Source of the DNA: an uncultured Eubacterium sp.
GTDB lineage: Bacteria > Bacillota > Clostridia > Lachnospirales > Lachnospiraceae
Assembly: GCA_910580075.1 (NCBI GenBank)
Contig: CAJTVR010000014.1
Location: 9,725 to 73,724 of the forward strand
Reading direction: 5' to 3'
DNA: 64,000 bases
Shown: positions 28,552-36,064 of the stretch, one piece after another
Layout of the letters: every line of letters starts with the position of its first letter
Numbering within the stretch: position 1 is the first letter of the stretch
Program-made: the position numbers and the translations under genes
Notes under the pieces: model-generated
What the model was told of the DNA's origin: nothing
Database searches by the model: none
The model's input: the letters and a program-made list of their open reading frames with translations, nothing else

Positions 28552-29031
28552 ATGCAGGAACATGAATATCTGGAAATTATGACGCAGAGTCTGACAAAGA
28601 AACTTACTGTACTGGGGGAAATCCGTAAAAAAAATGAAGAACAGCGGGTATTATTATTAGATGAAAACCTTGCTCCCGAAGATTTTGAAAAAAATATAGA
28701 AAGTAAAGCGAAACTTGTAGAAAGCCTGGAAATGCTCGATGAAGGGTTTGATAACCTGTATGACCGTTTACGTGACGAAATTATTGGGAATAAAGAAAAA
28801 TATGCAGACCAGATTCAGAAATTGCAGGAGCTGATTCGTGATATTACTGCAGCCAGCAGCAGCATTCAGGCTGAAGAGCAGAGGAATTACCAGCTGGCAC
28901 AGCGTAAATTCAGTGATGTGAAAAAGCAGATTCGTGAAGTTAAATCCAGTCAGAGTGCGGTTCAGCAGTATTATAAAAATATGACAAAAGTAAATTATAT
29001 TGATGCTCAGTTTATGGATGATAAGAAATAA
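28552..29031 (+). CDS. Helical flagellar chaperone-like protein (FliT/FlgN-like)
   Basis: The 159-residue protein is predicted all-helical with coiled-coil segments (LTKKLTVLGEIRKKNEEQRVL in part, KYADQIQKLQELIRDI, QRNYQLAQRKFSDVKKQIREV) and lies directly after fliS, where fliT is found in many flagellar operons. FliT-type proteins chaperone the cap protein. Sequence alone does not separate FliT from FlgN-like chaperones. A terminator at 29062 ends the operon. Confidence 0.7.
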   Translation: MQEHEYLEIMTQSLTKKLTVLGEIRKKNEEQRVLLLDENLAPEDFEKNIESKAKLVESLEMLDEGFDNLYDRLRDEIIGNKEKYADQIQKLQELIRDITAASSSIQAEEQRNYQLAQRKFSDVKKQIREVKSSQSAVQQYYKNMTKVNYIDAQFMDDKK

Positions 29032-29061
29032 AATAAATAGATGAATGCATAGAGGGAAGAT

Positions 29062-29090
29062 GACCGGCTTTTATAGTGCCGGTCTTTTTT
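29062..29090 (+). terminator. Terminator of the late flagellar operon
   Basis: GACCGGC (29062-29068) pairs with GCCGGTC (29078-29084) and is followed by TTTTTT. Confidence 0.85.
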
Positions 29091-29138
29091 CTTGAAGAAA
29101 AATTCAAAAGCGGGTACTGCACTTGAAATTTGATACAA

Positions 29139-29167
29139 TTGACTTTGCTGTGCATCAGACATATAAT
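29139..29167 (+). promoter_or_regulatory. Sigma-A promoter of the accessory island
   Basis: TTGACT (29139-29144) and TATAAT (29162-29167) are separated by 17 bases. It drives the 61-residue gene at 29242. Confidence 0.8.
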
Positions 29168-29241
29168 AGAGAAAAGTTATTGATAAATTAACAATCATTT
29201 TTAGTTTGAATTTATTTTTTAAAGAAAGGAGTGTAGGGTGA

Positions 29242-29427
29242 ATGGATGATTTAGAATTTATGGAAAATGATGATTTAGATTTAAATTATGAAACAATTAT
29301 TGATACCTATTTACCATTGGTGCCAAAAGTCACTAGGAATCAGCCATTGCGCCCGCAGGACTTTTTAGACGTGTATGAGTTAAAGCAGAAATATAAAAAG
29401 ATATGTGAAAAGAAATTTGAGCCTTAA
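29242..29427 (+). CDS. Small acidic protein of unknown function (61 residues)
   Basis: ATG 29242 follows AAAGGAG by about 10 bases. The N-terminus is very acidic (MDDLEFMENDDLDLNYE) and the C-terminus basic (KQKYKKICEKKFEP). No known domain is recognised. It has its own sigma-A promoter (29139-29167) and its own terminator (29435-29479), so it may be produced in excess over the large genes downstream. It could be a small regulator or an inhibitor of the following proteins; this is inference only. Confidence 0.6.
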   Translation: MDDLEFMENDDLDLNYETIIDTYLPLVPKVTRNQPLRPQDFLDVYELKQKYKKICEKKFEP

Positions 29428-29434
29428 CGAATCG

Positions 29435-29479
29435 CCTCTCAATATTTATAAATTATTATGAGTATTGAGAGGTATTTTT
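29435..29479 (+). terminator. Terminator after the 61-residue gene
   Basis: CCTCTCAATA (29435-29444) pairs perfectly with TATTGAGAGG (29463-29472), followed by TATTTTTG. Read-through would be needed to express the large gene at 29515 from the promoter at 29139. Confidence 0.75.
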
Positions 29480-29514
29480 GCGGCTAAAAATAAAATTACA
29501 GGAGAAAATCGGTT

Positions 29515-32500
29515 ATGGAGATGGAGAACGACAGAAAAACAAACTACAATGTACACAACCTGACATTTATAAGAAATAACAGTTATCCGCAAAGAATAAA
29601 TTTTGACAAAGAGCATAACTGTTTTTTTATGATGGACTATTATAATCTTCTGAAGGAAAGAAAACTTAGGGATCAGATAGAAGGGTATACGGTACTTGTA
29701 GGAGGGTATAAAGACGAAAATAATGCTGTTGCAAAAAGAATTATGGGAGTTTATTCAGAATTAGAAGAGGATTTTCAGGATGAACAGGTATTTCAGACAG
29801 CAGCAGCTGAACAAAGTACGACCTCGGCTCATCCATTTCTTGGAATTATTCAGGTGTACATTACAGATTATATGTGGAAAAAAAATAATAAATCAATGCG
29901 TGCATCAGGTATTGACGATTATCTGGAGTCCTATAAAGAACAGATTGTGCATTGCCTTAAATCTGTTTTGGATACGCATGATTTCGTACATATTTATAGA
30001 ACAATTACATCAGAAGATTTTTGTATTATCATCCGTACTGCGAAGGTTAGAAAAATATATCAGGCTGCGTTGCAGATTATGGGAATAAAAAATGCACAGC
30101 AAAAGAGAGTTTTTTTTACTTATACTAATATTGGTATAGAATGTGTAAAAAGCGGGGAAGAAAATAACCCGGACTATCCTCTGCATTTTCTGCCTCTACA
30201 TAAATCTGTAAGGGATAATAATGGTGATGCCAATTTTGTACTGAGATTTCGAATTGAGATCGAGGCTTTGGAGGAAATACAGGCTTTAGAGTTTCAACAG
30301 AAAAATCAGGATGAAACTGCCGGCCAGGTCGTTATAGAAGCAGTTAATGGAATGGTTGGCAGGTATGATCTGGTTATAAAGCTTGAAATGTCTGAATTTA
30401 TGGAAATTTATCCTTATTTATGTCTGAATATTGCAGGATATAAAATTATGACAGCGGATTTAGAGAAAATTAAAAGTCCGCTGGCGAAAATTGTTGCAGA
30501 AAAAATGGATATTGGAATTATTCAGACTATAAATACGCGGATAATTATGGATATATATGCTAAGAAGAAATCAACAAATGCGAATGCGGTTTCTTCACTC
30601 GATATACAGGATACAAATGGAATAAAGAAGCGTACGGAAAAGGTCATGAACTTATATAACGAATTTAAAAATAAGCATGATATTAGATTTTTTGCAGATA
30701 AGTATCGTTATGTAGAATTGACAAGAATGCTGGATACGTTGATTTTTTCTTATGAAAACCTTGCTTATGAGATTGACACACACATTAACTGGTTTATATG
30801 CAGCCAGTATTTAGAAAACTTTTTTCAGAGTATGATTTCATATATGGATTCCCTGCGGCATATTTCTGAACTTCGGGGGATTGACAAATTTTTAAATGAA
30901 TTTCAGGCATTTGTAAGTGCCTTTGATATTTATCTTCGCCTTTTACAGGGAATCAATCAGAATACGATTCAGTCTCCGCGATATGATATCAGTGCACCTA
31001 TTGACGGACAGAAGTTTATTATGGCGTATGGAGAATTTATTGACTCGGTACATGAGGAATATCGTAACGACGAATGGGATAAAAAAGGAAAGAATGCATG
31101 CTGCGAAAAAAGAAGAGTTGAAAATACAATTATTTATCCGGACCTGACAGTTAAAAATCTGGAATTAATGGAAGTATTTAATTATGACAAAGTTAAAAAT
31201 ATAAAAGAAACAGATGAAAAACCGGCAATACTTCTCTGTAAGATACCGATGTTTGAATATTTTGAACGGCCGTATGATTTGATTCCTCTCATTCTTCATG
31301 AGATCGGTCATCATATGCTGATATTGAAAAGAGATATAAGAAATAAATTTCTAGTTAAGAGGATTTTTAAGCTAATTGCTGAGGCAGCAGTTCAAGAGGT
31401 GCAGAGCCGTTTTGTAAAGAATGGATATGGAAACAGAGCGGATGCATTAACAAAGGCGATAATAGAAAGCCTTGCTGAAGCGCTGACAGAAAGCTTTGAA
31501 GAAAAATGTCCTAATTATGATCAGTATGTATTTCTTCATCTTAAACAAAGGATCACAAGCTTTGTCTTTAGATATTTTGAAGATGATGAGTACAGGCAGA
31601 ATAATCGGTCTACACAGGAAACCATTAATGAACAATTTGAGATTCTAATCAGCGAGCTATATGAAGATGACACAGTTGTTATAAATGAATATCGAAATAT
31701 TAATTCTGAAAAAAAAGGGTCTGAAAAGCATAATAAAATGAAAACGCTTAGTGAACATCGAAATATTGATTCTGAAGAAAAAGAGTTTGAAAAGCATGAT
31801 AAAATGAAAGCGTTTGTTGAAAAATTATTAAGCTGGATTAACGATCTGACTATTAAAGATACACAACCGATTGTTTTAGAAGAACTGAGGATTTTTAATA
31901 GTCAGGAGGAGTTAGACCATTATCTGCTTTGTTGGGCCCAAAAACATGAAACAGAAATTTTGAAGATGGAATTAGGAAATGCAGAAGAAAAAAAGCAGTT
32001 AATTAAAAATTATCTGGAACTTGTAAAAAGAACATATTTGCTTTATGAGGATGATTTCCGTATTCGGAAAAACCGTGCTGAAAATTATAGAGAAAATCTG
32101 GCAAAAAAGTTAGCACGAAAAGCAAAAATGCAATATGAGAATTTTTTAAATGAAGACCAATATTATTACATATATGATCAAGATAAAATGAAAAAAGCTG
32201 CATTCTGGGAATTAAAAAAAACAGACCGTTCAGAAAAACGTTTTATGGAAGCTATGGAATGCATAGATTCAGCGATAATTATGAGAGCGATTCAGTTTAG
32301 TTTAACAAACTACAGAGAGGTCTGTGCGGACTTAATCATGTGTAAATGGCTTGGACTTAGCAGTTTTGGGTATTTTAGACAGGCTGTTGCTCTGGCTCCG
32401 AGAATGCAGGGTTATGCGGGACAGATAGAGCATGGAGCAATGCATTTTGAACGTATTAGGACGGTTTTAGCAGTATTAGCCTCAATAGAAAGATCTGATA

Positions 32501-33135
32501 TCAAAACCCAAAAAGGTTTCAAAATAAAAGAAATCGATTTATCTAAATTGCAAAAAAACATCTGGGAATATATAAAAAAGACTGTGATATGTGCGAAAGA
32601 ACGTATATGGACCTCTATGAAGCTTGACGACAGTCTGGATATAGAAGATGCACAAAAAAAATTAAGTCAGTTTTTTGAAAAGGTTTCAGAACATATACAG
32701 GTATTGGAGGAACAAGTTATAGAGAACAAAAAAATTGTCTGGGAGGAAAGCATATGGGACCGGTTTTACAAAAAAGATTCTGAATTTGAGGAAATGTACG
32801 ATTATTTTTTGTTTTTTTATAAAGAAGCAAATATATTTAAGCGTTTGTATGATATGCTGGATGCATATAGCAGAATACAGATTAGTAACAAACTGTATGT
32901 TGAGTCTGAAGTATTTCAGCATACTCTGTGTATATATAGAAATGCTACAAAAGGAAGTAAAATTCATAAGGTGGTAAAAGAAGTGGCAGACTTTTATAAC
33001 AAACCAGAATCAGAGAAGAAAACAAATGCACAAAAGATGACAGATATGCTTTGTTTTGTACAAGACTATTATTATTGCAACAGAATAAAAAAAGCGGGGG
33101 AGAGTAAATGCGTACTTGGTATGCCAAAAGCCTGA
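29515..33135 (+). CDS. Large protein with HEXXH zinc-protease motif (1206 residues)
   Basis: I do not recognise a named family. The clear landmark is LILHEIGHHMLIL with H595, E596 and H599, a zincin motif. About 340 residues later YREVCADLIMCKWLGL (E935, D939) has the ExxAD form of a third metal ligand in gluzincins, so a metalloprotease is likely. The N-terminal third holds alternating strands and helices (LGIIQVYITD, TITSEDFCIIIRT) of uncertain fold. Between the two metal motifs lies a charged insert with a 22-residue tandem duplication (31687-31818). There is no signal peptide, so it acts in the cytoplasm. The next gene, an FRG-domain protein, overlaps its end by 28 bases, implying a coupled pair. 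Codon use is more A+T-rich than in neighbouring flagellar genes, suggesting acquisition. Confidence 0.6.
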   Translation: MEMENDRKTNYNVHNLTFIRNNSYPQRINFDKEHNCFFMMDYYNLLKERKLRDQIEGYTVLVGGYKDENNAVAKRIMGVYSELEEDFQDEQVFQTAAAEQSTTSAHPFLGIIQVYITDYMWKKNNKSMRASGIDDYLESYKEQIVHCLKSVLDTHDFVHIYRTITSEDFCIIIRTAKVRKIYQAALQIMGIKNAQQKRVFFTYTNIGIECVKSGEENNPDYPLHFLPLHKSVRDNNGDANFVLRFRIEIEALEEIQALEFQQKNQDETAGQVVIEAVNGMVGRYDLVIKLEMSEFMEIYPYLCLNIAGYKIMTADLEKIKSPLAKIVAEKMDIGIIQTINTRIIMDIYAKKKSTNANAVSSLDIQDTNGIKKRTEKVMNLYNEFKNKHDIRFFADKYRYVELTRMLDTLIFSYENLAYEIDTHINWFICSQYLENFFQSMISYMDSLRHISELRGIDKFLNEFQAFVSAFDIYLRLLQGINQNTIQSPRYDISAPIDGQKFIMAYGEFIDSVHEEYRNDEWDKKGKNACCEKRRVENTIIYPDLTVKNLELMEVFNYDKVKNIKETDEKPAILLCKIPMFEYFERPYDLIPLILHEIGHHMLILKRDIRNKFLVKRIFKLIAEAAVQEVQSRFVKNGYGNRADALTKAIIESLAEALTESFEEKCPNYDQYVFLHLKQRITSFVFRYFEDDEYRQNNRSTQETINEQFEILISELYEDDTVVINEYRNINSEKKGSEKHNKMKTLSEHRNIDSEEKEFEKHDKMKAFVEKLLSWINDLTIKDTQPIVLEELRIFNSQEELDHYLLCWAQKHETEILKMELGNAEEKKQLIKNYLELVKRTYLLYEDDFRIRKNRAENYRENLAKKLARKAKMQYENFLNEDQYYYIYDQDKMKKAAFWELKKTDRSEKRFMEAMECIDSAIIMRAIQFSLTNYREVCADLIMCKWLGLSSFGYFRQAVALAPRMQGYAGQIEHGAMHFERIRTVLAVLASIERSDIKTQKGFKIKEIDLSKLQKNIWEYIKKTVICAKERIWTSMKLDDSLDIEDAQKKLSQFFEKVSEHIQVLEEQVIENKKIVWEESIWDRFYKKDSEFEEMYDYFLFFYKEANIFKRLYDMLDAYSRIQISNKLYVESEVFQHTLCIYRNATKGSKIHKVVKEVADFYNKPESEKKTNAQKMTDMLCFVQDYYYCNRIKKAGESKCVLGMPKA
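31687..31818 (+). repeat. 66-base tandem duplication inside the HEXXH gene
   Basis: Two 66-base units (31687-31752 and 31753-31818) encode diverged 22-residue repeats beginning EYRNINSEKKGSEKHNKMK and EHRNIDSEEKEFEKHDKMK. The repeat keeps the reading frame. Confidence 0.85.
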
Positions 33136-34172
33136 ATGAATATATTAAAATTATTGAGATCATCTCTCAAAAACAAAGGAATGCGGGGAGAAAATCTGTT
33201 CTCTGGTTTCGCGGACAGGAACAGACAGATACATACTACTATCTTGAACCCAATATTTACCGGAATATTTCTTCTGGAAAGGAAAATAATCAGAGAAATA
33301 AGGAAAAAACATATGGAACGTTATGGCTGAAAGAGGAATACAGATACCAGCATTTTGCAGCACGCAATTATGATAAAATACAGAATATGCCGGATTCGAT
33401 GATAGAATGGCAGGAAGTGATGCAGCATTATTTTTCTAAAACAAGATTAATGGACTGGAGTGAATCTGCAATTGTTGCACTAAATTTTGCATTAGAGGCA
33501 TATATCAATCCATTAGAAGATCATGAAATATTATATAAACGAAGGCATAATGCACCTGTAATCTGGGTATTGAATCCCGTCGAGTTAAACAGAAAAGTAT
33601 ATGAATGCTTCAAAAAAAGGAACTATCTGATTTCCGATGCAATGAAAGGTGTTAAGAAAAAATTTATTAATAATATTATTAATGAGATAAAAAATCATGA
33701 AGAATTATATTTCCTGTTAAATAATGATGGAAATGCTGGAGTGAATGGATTAGTAAGCTTATCAGGACTGGAATTTTTGAGAAAAGCATATAGCGGTTCT
33801 ATGAAAGACGCCATAAAAAACAATAGTTTTAATCCGTTTTTTTACTTAATACTGCGCTATTATTCTGATGGACTAGCTGTTCATACGGATGAACTGACAC
33901 CTCTTGCGATTATACACCCGCACCATACTATGCGGATTCATGAGCAAAAAGGAGCTTTTACCGTATTTCCGTACTATTATATATCAAAGAAATCATCCAA
34001 AGTGCATCCTTATGCTATGGAACTCATGCCATTGTGTAAACCGTGTCTGGAGAAAATAGTTATTATGGATTCAGATGGAATGGCAGAGCAGTTAAAAGAA
34101 ATAGGCGTTAAAAGATCACATTTATATCCAGAAATGGAAATTGTAACAAAAGATTTTGAGTATATGAAGTAA
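33108..34172 (+). CDS. FRG-domain protein
   Basis: The 354-residue protein carries an N-terminal FRG domain: SVLWFRGQEQTDTYYYLEPNI near residues 26-45 (in part WFRGQEQTDTYYYLEPNI), then IEWQEVMQHYFSKTRLMDWSESAIVALNFALE, which is the second conserved block of this domain. The rest carries VIWVLNPVELN and a C-terminal region with HPHHTMRIHEQKGAF. FRG domains occur in stand-alone proteins and in toxin or defence-associated genes, with no settled biochemical role. It overlaps the HEXXH gene by 28 bases and has GGGGGAGAGTAA before its ATG, so the two are translationally coupled. Confidence 0.75.
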   Translation: MRTWYAKSLNEYIKIIEIISQKQRNAGRKSVLWFRGQEQTDTYYYLEPNIYRNISSGKENNQRNKEKTYGTLWLKEEYRYQHFAARNYDKIQNMPDSMIEWQEVMQHYFSKTRLMDWSESAIVALNFALEAYINPLEDHEILYKRRHNAPVIWVLNPVELNRKVYECFKKRNYLISDAMKGVKKKFINNIINEIKNHEELYFLLNNDGNAGVNGLVSLSGLEFLRKAYSGSMKDAIKNNSFNPFFYLILRYYSDGLAVHTDELTPLAIIHPHHTMRIHEQKGAFTVFPYYYISKKSSKVHPYAMELMPLCKPCLEKIVIMDSDGMAEQLKEIGVKRSHLYPEMEIVTKDFEYMK

Positions 34173-34196
34173 ATTACAAAAATTATTTGTGCCTGC

Positions 34197-34226
34197 TTGA
34201 CAGCATGGATTCTGTTCGACTATAAT
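34197..34226 (+). promoter_or_regulatory. Sigma-A promoter of the XRE regulator
   Basis: TTGACA (34197-34202) and TATAAT (34221-34226) are 18 bases apart, about 55 bases before the start codon. Confidence 0.75.
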
Positions 34227-34280
34227 TTGTTAAAAGATGAATAATATTTCAATAAATGATAGCCGGAAGAAGGTGTTAGG

Positions 34281-34916
34281 ATGAGGCCTGTCAATGAAAT
34301 GATTGATGAACTGGTTGCTAATATTCGGTATATATGTAAGGAAAAAAATATATCCATTTCTCAGATGGAAGCAGATCTGGGCTTTAGTCCTGGCTTAATC
34401 AGCCGCTGGAATAAAACAAAGACAAGTCCGTCTTTTGATAAAATTGTAGCAATTATGAATTATTTAAATGTTACATTTGATGAGCTGATGTCTGGAATAG
34501 CCCAGGATGAAGATGTACATAATGCATCAAATTACCGAAAAAATATTGAAATTTGTGAAAAGTTAATAAAAGACAGTGAAAGCGGGCGGATAAAGTGGCA
34601 TGAACTGGAAGAAGACGGACCAGTTCATATTACGAGCGAAGAGATATTTCCTGACTGGTTTTCATATCGGTTTCATGTTGTTTATTATGCTGATTTTGTT
34701 AAGGGATATTTTTTACTAGCAGTGCGTTATCATGATAAAAAACTGGATCTGAATCTGAGCTTATATAAACTTTCTGAAGATGGATGGAACCCGAAACAAA
34801 TGAATGTCAGGGATTCATATATAAAAAAATTATTAAAATATGCAGATCATGAGCTGTTTATGGATATATCACAGAAGAAGGAGGAACAGCTGGAGGATGA
34901 TTATCTGGCATTTTAA
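34281..34916 (+). CDS. XRE-family transcriptional regulator
   Basis: The 211-residue protein has an N-terminal helix-turn-helix (ISISQMEADLGFSPGLISRWNKTKTSPSFDKI, in part SQMEADLGFSPGLISRW) ending with FDELM, as in Xre/Cro regulators. The C-terminal 130 residues are of unknown fold with several aromatic residues (FPDWFSYRFHVVYYADF). It has its own promoter and follows the HEXXH-FRG pair, so it likely controls that island. A bidirectional terminator follows. Confidence 0.8.
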   Translation: MRPVNEMIDELVANIRYICKEKNISISQMEADLGFSPGLISRWNKTKTSPSFDKIVAIMNYLNVTFDELMSGIAQDEDVHNASNYRKNIEICEKLIKDSESGRIKWHELEEDGPVHITSEEIFPDWFSYRFHVVYYADFVKGYFLLAVRYHDKKLDLNLSLYKLSEDGWNPKQMNVRDSYIKKLLKYADHELFMDISQKKEEQLEDDYLAF

Positions 34917-35030
34917 GTAACAAATACTAATTGTTTCTGACAGGTATCATAGCTGCAGTGCTGGTTAGTGATAAATTAGGGCGTTGTCATCTTCGGGTTT
35001 CAGGATGAGGTCGCCCGTAAGCGACGGAGA

Positions 35031-35080
35031 AAAATAAGATCCCGGCACTGCATCTTCCAGCAGTACCGGGATCTTATTTT
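35031..35080. terminator. Bidirectional terminator
   Basis: AAAATAAGATCCCGG (35031-35045) pairs perfectly with CCGGGATCTTATTTT (35066-35080). The A run on one side and T run on the other serve both the plus-strand regulator and the minus-strand Rpn gene, whose stop codon lies inside the stem. Confidence 0.85.
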
Positions 35081-35997
35081 ACAAGTATTTTTTTAGAAGC
35101 TTCGGAACTTAAGCGGTATTGTTCCTGGATTTTATCCAGGATGACTTGCTGGGGGATATCCAGGTTTTTCAGGATCGAGACGGTATCCCGGATACCTTTT
35201 TCCCTTCCTTCAGCCATGCCTTCTCTCTTGAAGGTTTTTGCTTCATATTCCAGAACCTTTCCGTCCAGAACCGCGCTCACTCCTTTCCTGACAGCATTGT
35301 GCCTGGCAGCGATGTGTTCCAGTACTTTTTCCGACATGTCCTCAATCGTGCATTTCACGTATTCGCTGATCCTGGCGATTTCAGCAAGCTCATCCAGCCT
35401 GTTTCTGATATCAGCGTATTCCTCATGCAGTTCCTTCAGCCTGGCAGCATCTTTTTCATATTTCTTGAAGCGGTCTTCGTGGGAGAAAATATAAAAGGGC
35501 AGTAGGAAGAGCAGGTTTTTATCAAAAATTTTCTGCAGGGAGAAGCGCTGGGATTTTAATGCAGGGATTTCATATTCCAGAGAGCCGCCAGGAGTCTCGA
35601 TCCGGATTCTGAGGGTATCCGGGGTGGAAGGGCGGCATCTGAGGTAAAGCACGGCGGAATGCGGAAGCGTAATCGTAAGGGTATTTCCGCGGACCAGTCC
35701 TTCATCAAGTGCAATCTGGGTCCTGTATTCAAAGAACCTGAGCAGCATGCTGCTGTCAGGGCTGCTCTGGCATTCCAGATGATACCTTTTAGTAGCTTTT
35801 CCCTGTATTTTAAAGCTGCTGTCTGTAATCTGCTCATCCTCAGTCCCGCCCTGGCGGTTGAGGAAATGCTCGTTTGGGGAGAAAAAGATCTCCTCGTCTC
35901 CTGAGTACTGCTCTCCAAATACATGGCTGATGACGGGGAGCATCAGGGAAGTGCAGTCATTCAGCAGTGTCCGGAACACATCGTCATAGAGAAACAT
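35074..35997 (-). CDS. Rpn-like recombination-promoting nuclease/putative transposase
   Basis: The 307-residue protein begins YDDVFRTLLNDCTSL and continues with EEIFFSPNEHFL, ITDSSFKI and RYHLECQSSPDSSMLLRFFEY, matching the PD-(D/E)XK nuclease core of Rpn/YhgA-like families. The C-terminal half is helical with a tail FKREGMAEGREKGIRDTVSIL common to the family. Rpn proteins are linked to DNA cleavage and recombination, with no real transposition shown for most. The start ATG at 35997 lies inside a hairpin (35995-36037), lacks a ribosome site and is preceded by an in-frame TGA four codons upstream, so the N-terminus may be slightly truncated. Confidence 0.8.
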   Translation of the reverse strand: MFLYDDVFRTLLNDCTSLMLPVISHVFGEQYSGDEEIFFSPNEHFLNRQGGTEDEQITDSSFKIQGKATKRYHLECQSSPDSSMLLRFFEYRTQIALDEGLVRGNTLTITLPHSAVLYLRCRPSTPDTLRIRIETPGGSLEYEIPALKSQRFSLQKIFDKNLLFLLPFYIFSHEDRFKKYEKDAARLKELHEEYADIRNRLDELAEIARISEYVKCTIEDMSEKVLEHIAARHNAVRKGVSAVLDGKVLEYEAKTFKREGMAEGREKGIRDTVSILKNLDIPQQVILDKIQEQYRLSSEASKKILVK

Positions 35998-36037
35998 CCA
36001 GGCTTGTCAGATAAAAACATGCTGACAGGCCTGGATG
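35995..36037. other. Hairpin covering the Rpn start codon
   Basis: CATCCAGGCTTGTCAG (35995-36010) pairs with CTGACAGGCCTGGATG (36022-36037) with one wobble around an 11-base loop. On the minus strand it lies downstream of the giant flagellin and may end that transcript, but no long T run follows. It also hides the Rpn start codon. Confidence 0.6.
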
Positions 36038-36064
36038 TATTTTTATGAGATACTGTTGGAAAAG

